Source: Chryseobacterium flavum
GTDB lineage: Bacteria > Bacteroidota > Bacteroidia > Flavobacteriales > Weeksellaceae
NCBI RefSeq assembly: GCF_003385595.1
Contig: NZ_QNUE01000016.1
Span: 1 to 64,000, forward strand
Direction of reading: 5' to 3'
DNA: 64,000 nucleotides
The stretch's first letter is position 1. Each line of letters begins with the position of its first letter. A model generated the notes under the pieces. The model saw only the letters and a list, made by a program, of their open reading frames with translations, was not told where the DNA came from and ran no database searches. Below, one piece after another: positions 1 to 8,586 of this stretch. Both the position numbers and the translations under genes were made by a program.

Positions 1-59
1 CTTAAACTGTAATCCTTCTGGGTACGTTTAATGTACGTGGATGTTAATGTTTCTGCCAT
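1..59 (-). CDS. Partial transposase-like protein, N-terminus only
   Basis: Nineteen codons are visible from an ATG at 57-59, reading MAETLTSTYIKRTQKDYSL before the window edge. The KRTQKDYSL stretch resembles the start of the helix-turn-helix OrfA proteins of IS3-family elements in Bacteroidota, which typically begin with a basic patch followed by a YS(M/L)SFK-type motif. Only the start is present, so neither catalytic residues nor a frameshift site can be seen. It could be another DNA-binding protein. Confidence 0.4.
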   Translation of the reverse strand, partial: MAETLTSTYIKRTQKDYSL

Positions 60-104
60 AACGATTCTTTTTTGTGTATCGCTATTTCAGGACGAGACAC
101 ATTA
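1..104 (-). mobile_element. Edge of a probable IS3-type insertion sequence
   Basis: The first ~100 bases look like the 5' end of an insertion element read leftwards. A minus-strand reading frame opens at 59, and the stretch at 81-100 (minus strand GTGTCTCGTCCTGAAATAGC) has the position and look of a terminal repeat next to an outer boundary near 100-104. The element sits directly outside the bidirectional terminator that closes capB. The other end lies outside the window, so a matching inverted repeat and target duplication cannot be checked. The IS3 assignment is inference from the short encoded peptide. Confidence 0.35.
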
Positions 105-111
105 TAAAAAT

Positions 112-141
112 AAAAAACCACTGATGAGTCAGTGGTTTTTT
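112..141. terminator. Bidirectional intrinsic terminator after capB
   Basis: A perfect 10-bp stem (AAACCACTGA / TCAGTGGTTT) with loop TGAG is flanked by an A-run on the left and a T-run on the right. It can therefore end transcription from capB on the minus strand and shield it from the left-hand element. Confidence 0.85.
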
Positions 142-155
142 TATCTTGGTATGAA

Positions 156-1430
156 TTAAATCGGTTTAAAACTTAATCCTTGTTCCTGCAGTAATAATTG
201 TTCCTGCTCTTTATAGTAACCACCTACTAATTTGTCGTGAATGGCTTCAAACGCAGCCAGTGTTTCATTAATTTCCGCATCTGTATGTGAAGCGGTAGGA
301 ATCAGTCTCAGAAGAATCATTCCTTTTGGAATTACAGGATATACGACGACTGACGTAAAAATACCATAATTTTCTCTCAGGTCTTTTACCAGAAGAGTAG
401 CCTCTACAGGAGTTCCCTGCATCATTACCGGAGTTACACAAGTATTGGTGTCACCGATATTAAACCCTCTCTCTCTCAATCCGTTCTGTAATTTATTGGT
501 ATTTTCCCAAAGCTTTGCTTTGATTTCAGGTCTTGTTCTTAATAATTCCAGTCTTTTTAAACCTCCGATTACCATTGGCATTGTAAGAGACTTTGCGAAG
601 ATTTGTGATCTGAGGTTGAATTTCAGGTATCTGATAATTTCTTTATCTCCTGCAAGGAATGCACCGAAACCGGCCATGGATTTTGCAAAAGTAGAGAAAT
701 ATACATCGATCTGATCCTGGCATCCCTGTTCTTCTCCGGCTCCGGCACCTGTTTTTCCAAGTGTTCCGAATCCATGGGCATCATCTACTAAAAGTCTGAA
801 TTTGAATTTTGATTTAAGCTCGCAGATCTCTTTAAGTTTTCCCTGCTGTCCTCTCATTCCGAAAACTCCTTCAGTAATTACCAGGATACCACCTCCGGTT
901 TCCTCAGCAACTTTAGTTGCTCTCTGAAGATTTTTTTCAAGGCTTGCCATATCGTTGTGTCTGTAGGTAAATCTCTTACCGGAATGAAGTCTTACTCCAT
1001 CCACGATGCAGGCATGAGAATCCACATCATAAACAATCACATCATTTCTGTTTACCAGGGCATCAATGGTAGACACCATTCCCTGATAACCGAAGTTTAA
1101 TAAATATGCTGACTCTTTTTGTACGAAATCTGCCAATTCCCTTTCCAGCTGAAGATGCTGATCTGTTTCACCAGACATGGCTCTTGCTCCCATTGGGTAG
1201 AACATTCCAAATTCTGCAGCCGCTTTGGCATCCGCTTCTTTTACTTCAGGATGGTTACATAATCCTAAATAATCATTGGCACTCCAGAAAATTACTTCTC
1301 TACCTTGAAATTGCATTCTGGGACCGATAGGGCCTTCTAACCTTGGGAAAATAAAATATCCTTCTCCATAATCTGCAAATTGTCCAAGAGGTCCTGGATT
1401 TTCTTTTATTCTTTCAAAAATATCCAACAT
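156..1430 (-). CDS. capB: Alpha-oxoamine synthase, probable cysteate-C-fatty acyltransferase (sulfonolipid/capnine synthesis)
   Basis: A PLP-dependent fold-type I enzyme of the alpha-oxoamine synthase family (serine palmitoyltransferase, KBL, BioF), 424 aa from the ATG at 1430. An in-frame GTG at 1475 lies inside a terminator hairpin and is rejected. Visible landmarks are the PLP-stacking His139 in DSHACIVDG, the Asp216-Asp217-Ala-His219 motif, and the Schiff-base Lys250 in STFAKSMAG. The upstream neighbour is a cystathionine-beta-synthase-like enzyme. This is the pairing described for CapA-CapB, in which CapB condenses L-cysteate with a branched acyl thioester to form the capnine (sulfonolipid) backbone. 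Serine palmitoyltransferase is the main alternative. The alpha-oxoamine synthase family is certain; substrate choice is inferred from context and from the genus being known for sulfobacins. Confidence 0.75.
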   Translation of the reverse strand: MLDIFERIKENPGPLGQFADYGEGYFIFPRLEGPIGPRMQFQGREVIFWSANDYLGLCNHPEVKEADAKAAAEFGMFYPMGARAMSGETDQHLQLERELADFVQKESAYLLNFGYQGMVSTIDALVNRNDVIVYDVDSHACIVDGVRLHSGKRFTYRHNDMASLEKNLQRATKVAEETGGGILVITEGVFGMRGQQGKLKEICELKSKFKFRLLVDDAHGFGTLGKTGAGAGEEQGCQDQIDVYFSTFAKSMAGFGAFLAGDKEIIRYLKFNLRSQIFAKSLTMPMVIGGLKRLELLRTRPEIKAKLWENTNKLQNGLRERGFNIGDTNTCVTPVMMQGTPVEATLLVKDLRENYGIFTSVVVYPVIPKGMILLRLIPTASHTDAEINETLAAFEAIHDKLVGGYYKEQEQLLLQEQGLSFKPI

Positions 1431-1448
1431 TGTATCGTGATTTTTAAG

Positions 1449-1484
1449 TAAAAAAGCCTTTTTTGTAGTACACACAAAAGGCTT
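1449..1484 (-). terminator. Intrinsic terminator between capA and capB
   Basis: On the minus strand a 9-bp stem (AAGCCTTTT / AAAAGGCTT, loop of 13) is followed by a T-run. It lies 25 bases after the capA stop and only about 20 bases before the capB start. It can end capA transcripts or act as a leaky or regulated stop ahead of capB. Confidence 0.75.
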
Positions 1485-1509
1485 GACTTGTATTGTGATT
1501 TATATATTT

Positions 1510-2547
1510 TTATTTGATAAATTCTGTCTTGAAAACTTCATCATAATTGTGAACACAATTATTAACAAATCCCTGTTCAGCCATCCATTTATCACTGTAT
1601 ACTTTAGTGATGTACCTTGAACCATGATCAGGATAAATTAAAACAACAAGATCATCTTTAGTGAATTCATGAGATTGTGCATACTGAATTAATCCCTGGG
1701 TTACTGCGCCGGTAGTATAGCCTCCCATGATAGCTTCTTTCAAGGCAATTTCACGGGTTCTGTAAGCGGACATTTCATCATTAACCCGTACAAATTCATC
1801 CACTTTATCAAAAAGAAGGGCAGAAGGAATCAAATTTTTTCCCATTCCTTCAATCTGGTAAGGGTGAACATCTTCCTTATGAATTTCCCCTGTTTCATGA
1901 TAGCTTTTCAATATAGAACCATCTGCGTCCACTCCAATGATTTTGATATCAGGGTTCTTCTCTTTCAAAAATTTGGCAGAACCTGATAAAGTTCCTCCTG
2001 TTCCTGTGCAGGCAAAAAGATGGGTGATCTTACCATTGGTCTGTTCCCAGATCTCGGGACCGGTCGTCTGATAATGTGCATCAATATTCAGCTCATTAAA
2101 ATACTGATTGATGTAAATGGAATTAGGAGTCTCCGAAGCAATTCTTTTAGCTACCTCATAATAGGACCTCGGATCATCTGCCGGTACGTTAGCCGGACAA
2201 ATGTACACCGTAGCACCCAAAGCTTTCAGGTAAGCTATTTTTTCAGGTTTGGTTTTATCGCTTACTGCGAGAATACATTTATATCCTTTAATGATACATA
2301 CCATTGCAATAGAGAATCCGGTATTTCCGGAAGTAGTCTCTACAACTACAGAATCTTCCTTTAATAAACCTTTTTTTTCTGCGTTTTCTATAATATGAAG
2401 AGCAATTCTATCTTTGGTGGAATGTCCAGGATTATATGACTCTAACTTGGCATAAACGGTTGCTGGAATATCTTTTGTGACAGTATTTAGCTTCACCATA
2501 GGAGTATTTCCTATCAGGCCAAGGATATTATCGTAAACATTACTCAT
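1510..2547 (-). CDS. capA: Cystathionine-beta-synthase-like PLP enzyme, probable cysteate synthase
   Basis: A 345-aa fold-type II PLP enzyme of the cysteine synthase/CBS family without C-terminal CBS (Bateman) domains. Lys45 in GHSTKDR is the expected Schiff-base lysine, TTSGNTG is the substrate-binding loop, and CTGTGGTLSG is the phosphate-binding loop. CapA of Capnocytophaga is reported to be closest to cystathionine beta-synthase and to make L-cysteate from O-phosphoserine and sulfite. The gene directly downstream is an alpha-oxoamine synthase that would use cysteate. A separate cysK exists inside the sulfate-reduction operon of this window (34199-35110), so plain cysteine synthesis is already covered. 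Cystathionine beta-synthase or a second cysteine synthase remain possible. Confidence 0.72.
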   Translation of the reverse strand: MSNVYDNILGLIGNTPMVKLNTVTKDIPATVYAKLESYNPGHSTKDRIALHIIENAEKKGLLKEDSVVVETTSGNTGFSIAMVCIIKGYKCILAVSDKTKPEKIAYLKALGATVYICPANVPADDPRSYYEVAKRIASETPNSIYINQYFNELNIDAHYQTTGPEIWEQTNGKITHLFACTGTGGTLSGSAKFLKEKNPDIKIIGVDADGSILKSYHETGEIHKEDVHPYQIEGMGKNLIPSALLFDKVDEFVRVNDEMSAYRTREIALKEAIMGGYTTGAVTQGLIQYAQSHEFTKDDLVVLIYPDHGSRYITKVYSDKWMAEQGFVNNCVHNYDEVFKTEFIK

Positions 2548-2577
2548 TACTTGTTATTTTCAATAAAAATCTGACTG

Positions 2578-2585
2578 CAAAAATA
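2578..2585 (-). promoter_or_regulatory. Promoter -7 element for capA
   Basis: Minus-strand TATTTTTG matches the Bacteroidota -7 consensus TAnnTTTG and lies 30 bases before the capA ATG. No clear -33 TTG is seen at the usual distance. Confidence 0.5.
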
Positions 2586-2743
2586 CAAAAAAATAAATAA
2601 TTACTAAACTTTTGTTTGAATTCTAGAAGTCCAATTTGTAAAACTTATTTTCCTGTTTACAGTTTTGACACGACAATAATCGCAAAATCCACGCCAAATT
2701 TTTAAATTTTGTTAAAAACAATATAAAATTCTATATAAAGCCT

Positions 2744-2751
2744 TATTTTCG
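2744..2751 (+). promoter_or_regulatory. Weak promoter -7 element for the DUF2723 gene
   Basis: TATTTTCG differs from TAnnTTTG at one position and lies 18 bases before the ATG at 2770. The 222-base region between the divergent capA and DUF2723 genes otherwise shows only AT-rich sequence. Confidence 0.35.
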
Positions 2752-2769
2752 CATAATTGATTTAATACT

Positions 2770-5700
2770 ATGAAAAATTGGACTTTTAGGCAATGGAACA
2801 CCGTTTTAGGATGGGTGATTTTCGTCATTACATTTTTTACGTACTTGTCCACAATAGAACCCAATTTCAGTTTCTGGGATTGTGGTGAGTACATTTCTTC
2901 TGCAGTAAAACTTGAAGTAACGCACGCTCCGGGAGCTGCTTTATTCCAGATAGTGGGTGCCGTGGCAGCCATTTTTGCATTAGGGAAAGGCGAAAATTAC
3001 TCCATTGTAATTAATGCGATGTCTGCATTGTTCAGTGCGCTGACTATTTTATTTTTGTTCTGGACAATTACACATTTTGTAAGAAGGCTCCTGAACAAAG
3101 ATTTTGAAGAGATTACCAGACATCAGGAAATCTCTGTTTTATTTGCAGGAGCTATAGGAGCACTTTGCTTTACCTTCTCAGATACTTTCTGGTTTTCTGC
3201 AGTAGAAGGGGAAGTGTATTCCATGGCTTCCATGTTTATCGCGCTGTTGGTCTGGTTGATCACTAAATGGGAAAATGAATATAAAGCTGCAGACAGTGAA
3301 AGATGGATTATTCTGATTTTCTTTATACTTGGCCTTTCCGTAGGAGTACATATGATGTGTATGCTGGCTATTCCTGCTGTATGCCTTGTGTATTATGCAA
3401 GAAATTATACGTTTACCTGGAAAAACTTTATCTGGGCCAACCTTATCACACTGGGAATTCTGATTATTGTTTTCAAAATTATTTTCCCTCTGATTATGAC
3501 CCTATTCGGAAGACTGGAAATATTCTTTGTAAACGGACTTGGGCTTCCTTTCCATTCAGGAACAATTGCTGCATTTATTTTAATGGTAGCGATCTGTTAT
3601 TTTATCATTAAATATGCCAGAAAAGCAAAAAGAAATGTATATCAGACTATTGCGTTATCTGTTGTATTCATGATGATTGGATTTTCCTGCTGGATGGTAA
3701 TCCCGATCAGGGCAAATGCCAATCCTCCTATGAACCTTAATGATCCTGATACGGCAATCGGAATGCTGGATTATTATAACAGGGAACAATATGGAGACTG
3801 GCCTACGATCTACGGACAAAATTATACTGCTTTCCTTGATGCAAACGGAATTGAAAAAAACGAGGATGGAAGTTTTAAAACACAAAAAACCGGTGAAATC
3901 TATGAGAAAGATGAAAAGACCGGAACGTACAGGAAAACCGGAGACCGTTTTAATTATGTATTCAATAAGTCTCAGGTGAGCTTAATGCCAAGAATGTTTA
4001 ATGAAGATAAAGATGTAATGTCCAACTATATTTCTATGTATGGCGCTCCGGATTTTACATTTAACTATGCTAATGAAGACGTGGCAGATAACCCGCAGGC
4101 TAAGCAGATCTTTGATGAACTCAGAACCAAATACGAAGATAAATCAATTACCGCTTCAGATTATCTGAAAGTAAAACCATATAATCTGATCAATGTTCAA
4201 AAACCTTCGTTCCTTCAGAATATGGATTATTTCATCTCTTTCCAGAACGGATATTATTTTGTAAGATATCTGATGTGGAATTTTGTAGGAAGACAGAATG
4301 ACCTGGAAGGGAATATGGAAAGTACCAAAGGAAACTGGATATCAGGTATTTCTTTTATTGATAATGCATTGGTAGGCAATCAGGATAAAATGCCTGCCAA
4401 GTTCAAAAATGAAAGTACGGTAACATTTTTCTTCCTTCCTTTAATTTTAGGATTGATCGGATTCTTTTTCCAGCTGAACAGGGATTTCGGAAGATTCTAT
4501 GCATTACTTTCTTTATTTATTTTAACCAGCGTAGGGATTATCTTCTATACAGGGGTAAAACCTTTTGAGCCGAGAGAAAGAGATTATGCCATGGTAGGCT
4601 CATTCTATGCTTTTGCCATCTGGATCGGACTGGGAGCCGGTGCTATTTTATGGTTCTTACAATCCAAAATTAAATCCAATGGTGCAAATATTGCTTTAGG
4701 AGTAGTTTTGCTGGGCATTCCTTTTATGATGGGATTCCAGAATTATAATGTACATGACAGAAGTAACCGGTATACAGCCTATGATTATGCATATTCTGTA
4801 TTAAAATCACTGCCCAAAAATGATATATTATTTGTGTATGGAGATAATGATACCTATCCGGTTTGGGCAATTCAGGAGACAGAAAGATTCAGAGATGATG
4901 TAAAAGTGGTGAACTTTACTCTTGCTTCTACACCATGGAACCTGGACCAGATTAAAAGAAGGACCTACAATGCAATGGGAATTCCAAGCCAGCTGACTCA
5001 TGAAGATTACAGAGACGGGGTAAACGATCAGATTTATATGATGAAAAAAGAAGACTGGGAGGGTGTATTTTCTATGTTGAAAGAACAGGGAGCACCGGAA
5101 ACAGAATTCCAGTCATTCAGAAAATATCTTACCCAGGATTCTTTAACATTGAAAGAAGCTATTGATTTCATTAAATTCAAGTCACCTGAAAAAGATGAAT
5201 TACTGAAAATGTATTTCGGAGAAGAGAAATATGAAAAATACAACATTCTTCCGGTGAACAAATTTATTCTTCCGGTTAATAAAGAAAATGCATTAAAAGC
5301 AGGAATTATCAACCCGTCTGATCTTCCGAATGTAGTGAACCAGATTATGATTACTTATAAAGGGAATACGCTTTATAAAAACAACCTGATCTTATTGGAT
5401 CTGTTGGCAAACTTTGACTGGAAACGTCCGATTAATTTTTCTTCAGGAGGTATTTATGACAGTGAAAACATTTTCTACCTGAATGAGTATCTGCAGTTTG
5501 ATGGTTTCAGCTACAGGCTGATCCCGATCCACACTCCACAGACTCCTGACGGTGATATGGGAAGAGTAGACGCCAATTCATTGTATAATGTGGTAAAGAA
5601 CTTCAGATGGGGGAACTTTAAGGACTTAAATGTTCACTTTGATGAGACGGCAACTTCCAACATTATCAGTTATAGAATGTCAGCAAGCAGAGCCGCAGCT

Positions 5701-6255
5701 GCCCTTGCATTAAGTGGGCAGAAAGCGAAAGCTCTGGAAATCCTTGATCTTGCGGCCAAAGAAATTCCCGCTGAAAAATACAATGATCCGCGTTCATTGA
5801 GTTCAATTGTTTCCGGATATATTATTGCCGGCCAGGAACAGAAAGGGCTTCAGCTGGCAGAAGTACTTAAGAAAGGAATTTTTGAAGAGTATGATTACTA
5901 CCTGAGCCTGTCAAAAGCAGATCAGAGTTATCTGAGAAGACAAATGAGAACAAAACCGATGGAATATTCCCTTGTCGTTTCTGCAGTTACTGATGCCTAT
6001 ACAAGAATCGGGCAGAAAGAAAAGGCATATGCTTATCTGGTACAATCCATTGAGCCTATTGATAAAAAGTTCAATGTTTTTATTAAAGAGCTTCAACAGA
6101 TGGGTAAAGAGAAAGCAATGAAAGAATCTGAGAATGTACAACAGATCACTCCATTCTATCAGTATCTTTTTGATGTGATGGAACCTTTTGATTCCACGTA
6201 TTCAAAAGAGAAAGAAGATCAGATTACTACAGCCATAATTAAGGTAACACAATAA
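2770..6255 (+). CDS. DUF2723 membrane protein, GT-C type glycosyltransferase (TMEM260-like)
   Basis: 1161 aa. The N-terminal ~110 residues hold the DUF2723 signature (FSFWDCGEYISSAVKLEV and HAPGAALFQIVGAVAA) within a series of membrane helices. The acidic FWDCGE loop after the first helix fits the catalytic loop of GT-C enzymes. A long hydrophilic insert (about residues 330-540) is followed by more membrane helices (to ~660), a soluble domain, and an alpha-helical C-terminus with TPR-like repeats (ASRAAAALALSGQKAKALEI). Human TMEM260 in this family is a protein O-mannosyltransferase. Bacteroidota members are usually annotated GT117 or DUF2723 and their acceptors are unknown. A terminator follows, so it is probably transcribed alone. 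Family certain, activity inferred. Confidence 0.85.
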   Translation: MKNWTFRQWNTVLGWVIFVITFFTYLSTIEPNFSFWDCGEYISSAVKLEVTHAPGAALFQIVGAVAAIFALGKGENYSIVINAMSALFSALTILFLFWTITHFVRRLLNKDFEEITRHQEISVLFAGAIGALCFTFSDTFWFSAVEGEVYSMASMFIALLVWLITKWENEYKAADSERWIILIFFILGLSVGVHMMCMLAIPAVCLVYYARNYTFTWKNFIWANLITLGILIIVFKIIFPLIMTLFGRLEIFFVNGLGLPFHSGTIAAFILMVAICYFIIKYARKAKRNVYQTIALSVVFMMIGFSCWMVIPIRANANPPMNLNDPDTAIGMLDYYNREQYGDWPTIYGQNYTAFLDANGIEKNEDGSFKTQKTGEIYEKDEKTGTYRKTGDRFNYVFNKSQVSLMPRMFNEDKDVMSNYISMYGAPDFTFNYANEDVADNPQAKQIFDELRTKYEDKSITASDYLKVKPYNLINVQKPSFLQNMDYFISFQNGYYFVRYLMWNFVGRQNDLEGNMESTKGNWISGISFIDNALVGNQDKMPAKFKNESTVTFFFLPLILGLIGFFFQLNRDFGRFYALLSLFILTSVGIIFYTGVKPFEPRERDYAMVGSFYAFAIWIGLGAGAILWFLQSKIKSNGANIALGVVLLGIPFMMGFQNYNVHDRSNRYTAYDYAYSVLKSLPKNDILFVYGDNDTYPVWAIQETERFRDDVKVVNFTLASTPWNLDQIKRRTYNAMGIPSQLTHEDYRDGVNDQIYMMKKEDWEGVFSMLKEQGAPETEFQSFRKYLTQDSLTLKEAIDFIKFKSPEKDELLKMYFGEEKYEKYNILPVNKFILPVNKENALKAGIINPSDLPNVVNQIMITYKGNTLYKNNLILLDLLANFDWKRPINFSSGGIYDSENIFYLNEYLQFDGFSYRLIPIHTPQTPDGDMGRVDANSLYNVVKNFRWGNFKDLNVHFDETATSNIISYRMSASRAAAALALSGQKAKALEILDLAAKEIPAEKYNDPRSLSSIVSGYIIAGQEQKGLQLAEVLKKGIFEEYDYYLSLSKADQSYLRRQMRTKPMEYSLVVSAVTDAYTRIGQKEKAYAYLVQSIEPIDKKFNVFIKELQQMGKEKAMKESENVQQITPFYQYLFDVMEPFDSTYSKEKEDQITTAIIKVTQ

Positions 6256-6264
6256 AATACTTTT

Positions 6265-6294
6265 AAAACGGAACTTCGGTTCCGTTTTTTTATT
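6265..6294 (+). terminator. Intrinsic terminator with TTCG tetraloop
   Basis: The 10-bp stem AAAACGGAAC / GTTCCGTTTT closes on a TTCG tetraloop and runs into a T-tract, ten bases after the DUF2723 stop. Confidence 0.9.
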
Positions 6295-6295
6295 A

Positions 6296-6326
6296 TTGGG
6301 AATCCTGAATATTAAGATTATATTTG
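6296..6326 (+). promoter_or_regulatory. Complete Bacteroidota promoter (TTG-N20-TATATTTG)
   Basis: TTG at 6296-6298 and TATATTTG at 6319-6326 are separated by 20 bases, within the usual range for -33/-7 elements in this phylum. The start codon follows at 6345, giving a leader of about ten bases. Confidence 0.7.
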
Positions 6327-6344
6327 TGAAACTAAAAATACATA

Positions 6345-7832
6345 ATGTCTGAAACAAAGAATAGCAGATTCCCGATTTACGCTGCAATTTTTACAGTAGT
6401 TTTTAAACTTCTTTTTTTATTAACCCATTATATCCAGGAGGATGCTTTTATCACCTGGCGGGTAGCTCAGAATTTACTGGATTACGGAGTAATCGGATTT
6501 AACGGAGATACAAAGATTTCAGCGTCAACTACACACCTGTATGTTTTTGTGTCCTATATTTTCAACTTGGTTTTTGGAAAAGAGTATTTTATTGAACCTC
6601 TGCTGATCTTTAATTCCATATTATTTACTACAGGAACGTTATTGCTTTCCCATTTACTCCTTAAAAACCCATGGCATAAAGCTATTTTTATATTTTTAAT
6701 AGGTATTTTGCCTCCGGCTATTAAGATTTCAATTCTTGGAATGGAGTACGGGATTTTATTTTTCCTGGAGATGGTATTATTATATTATGGGTTCTACAAA
6801 GGCAAAAAAACGGTCCTTGTTTTACTTCCGGTTCTGATCATGTTTACCAGGATTGATACGGTTATATTTCTGGGTATTGTATTCCTGGTTGACCTATTCT
6901 GGAACAGAAAAATAAGATGGAACTATATTTTCGGGGGAATATTGGGCGTCTTATTTACGCTTTCTTTTAACTGGTTCTATTTCGGAGAGCTTGTCAATAA
7001 TACAATTACAGCAAAAAAACTACTTTACGAACAGGATTTTACATTCAGTCAGCATCTCAGTTATTTCTTTGCCAGTTTTGGTAATTTCTGGGGAATGCTG
7101 AAAGTTCCGGGTAATTTTAATCCGATAACCATTATTGTATTGCTTTTTGAATTGGTTTGTTTCGTTTATCTGATCAGACAGAAACAAAACAGAAATTATT
7201 TCCTGTGGATGATCTTTATTTTCGGATGGGTAAAACAGATCATTTTTATTTCCCAGAAAAGTTTGTTTGATTGGTATTACTGGGTTCCGCAGCTGTTGCT
7301 TTTTGTACCTGTGCTTATATTTATACTGGAACAGAAAGAGAAGCGAAATGTATGGCTTTCACTGTTGATCATATTTTATATTCTTCCGATGCTGGCATTT
7401 CAAACGGTTCATTCTATAGCCACCGGAAACGGAGAATGGAATTACCGGAGAACCATTGGTATATTCCTGAATCAATATGAGAAGGATAAAAATCAATGGA
7501 TCTTATTGGAACCGGCGGGTTATGTCCCTTACTTTTCAGGTTTAAAAACAATTGATGAAGTTGGATTGGTAGATAAACAGATTCAGGAAGAAATCAAAAA
7601 AGATAAAACCAACTACTGGATCAATACTGTAAAGACAAGGAAACCCAAATACCTGCTTTCTTATAAAAACCTATATGATGGGAATAATTCAGAATACTAT
7701 CAAACACATTATAAACTCCTGAAAGAATTCAGAGTAAAAGACCACCTGAAAAGTGATTATAAAATTCTGGAGAAGATCTATAAACTTAAACCGTCAGGAA
7801 CAGATTATAATTTGTATATCAGACTGGATTAA
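6345..7832 (+). CDS. Polytopic membrane glycosyltransferase, GT-C fold
   Basis: 495 aa with about ten predicted membrane helices and a soluble C-terminal ~120 residues. After the first helix it carries QEDAFITWRVAQNLLDYG, which matches the (D/E)DA-(Y/F)-I-(S/T)-x-R-x-A-x-N-L motif of lipid-linked-sugar-dependent GT-C enzymes such as the mycobacterial AftB-type arabinosyltransferases; the acidic pair is the expected catalytic site. It should act at the periplasmic face of the inner membrane. It follows another GT-C protein (DUF2723) but has its own promoter. Sugar and acceptor cannot be told from sequence. Confidence 0.65.
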   Translation: MSETKNSRFPIYAAIFTVVFKLLFLLTHYIQEDAFITWRVAQNLLDYGVIGFNGDTKISASTTHLYVFVSYIFNLVFGKEYFIEPLLIFNSILFTTGTLLLSHLLLKNPWHKAIFIFLIGILPPAIKISILGMEYGILFFLEMVLLYYGFYKGKKTVLVLLPVLIMFTRIDTVIFLGIVFLVDLFWNRKIRWNYIFGGILGVLFTLSFNWFYFGELVNNTITAKKLLYEQDFTFSQHLSYFFASFGNFWGMLKVPGNFNPITIIVLLFELVCFVYLIRQKQNRNYFLWMIFIFGWVKQIIFISQKSLFDWYYWVPQLLLFVPVLIFILEQKEKRNVWLSLLIIFYILPMLAFQTVHSIATGNGEWNYRRTIGIFLNQYEKDKNQWILLEPAGYVPYFSGLKTIDEVGLVDKQIQEEIKKDKTNYWINTVKTRKPKYLLSYKNLYDGNNSEYYQTHYKLLKEFRVKDHLKSDYKILEKIYKLKPSGTDYNLYIRLD

Positions 7833-7876
7833 TGAAGTGTGAGAATACTCTGTTATTTATAAACCAATATCTTAAA

Positions 7877-8404
7877 ATGAAATACTGTGCTTTTCTACGC
7901 GGCGTAAATGTCAAAGGAACCAATATGAAAATGGCAGAAGTGTGCCAGGTATTTAAAAATGCGGGAATGGAGGAGGTGAGTTCTGTTCTGGCTTCTGGAA
8001 ATATTGTTTTTTCATCTGATAAAAAAGCTGAAGAATTAAAAATGATACTTGAAAAAGCAATGTCAGAACACTTTTCGTACGAAGCATTTTTATTTGTAAA
8101 GTCCCGGGAAGAAACCGCATCATTCTGGAATAACGTTCCTTTTGAAAAAAGTGATGATTTCCATATTTATGCTTTTGTAGGGGGTCCCGGAGTAGAAACC
8201 ATATTGATGGAAGAATTTGGGAAAGCATCTCAGGTTGAAAATGAAAAAGCAGAAATTGTAAATGGACTGTTTTACTGGCAGGTTCCGAAAGGCAATACAT
8301 TGGATTCCACTTTTGGAAAGGTTCTGGGTAAAAAAAGTCTTAAGGATCAATTTACCAGCCGCAATATCAATACTTTTGAGAAAGTGCTAAAAAAGATGAA
8401 TTAA
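7877..8404 (+). CDS. DUF1697 family protein
   Basis: 175 aa from the ATG at 7877, which gives the usual DUF1697 start MKYCAFLRGVNVKGTNMKMA. An in-frame ATG at 7832 overlaps the previous stop and would add an unsupported 15-residue extension. Members are small cytoplasmic proteins found in many bacteria with no established function. Conserved features seen are the LRG(V/I)NVKG start, VLASGNIVF, and the C-terminal TSRNINTFEKVL. It follows the GT-C gene by 44 bases and may be co-transcribed. Confidence 0.8.
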   Translation: MKYCAFLRGVNVKGTNMKMAEVCQVFKNAGMEEVSSVLASGNIVFSSDKKAEELKMILEKAMSEHFSYEAFLFVKSREETASFWNNVPFEKSDDFHIYAFVGGPGVETILMEEFGKASQVENEKAEIVNGLFYWQVPKGNTLDSTFGKVLGKKSLKDQFTSRNINTFEKVLKKMN

Positions 8405-8586
8405 AAAAAATAAAAGGGTTTATCTATATTAATACAGACAATATGAAACCTTTTACCAAAGAACTTAATTGCAGGAAATTGTTTTTTATAATAATCATCC
8501 CGGCCTTCTCTCTAATGACAATGGAAAATAATTTCCAAGTCTGAAACTTTATAAGTATTTTTACTGAACTTTTTAATTATAATAAA

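Noticed and set aside
156..1430. Annotation as serine palmitoyltransferase
   Set aside because: Same family, but the CBS-like partner gene and the genus favour cysteate acyltransferase; kept only as an alternative.
8443..8544. 33-codon frame between the DUF1697 gene and kdsA with a hydrophobic stretch
   Set aside because: Short, no clear promoter or conservation evidence, and surrounded by AT-rich sequence; not supported as a gene.
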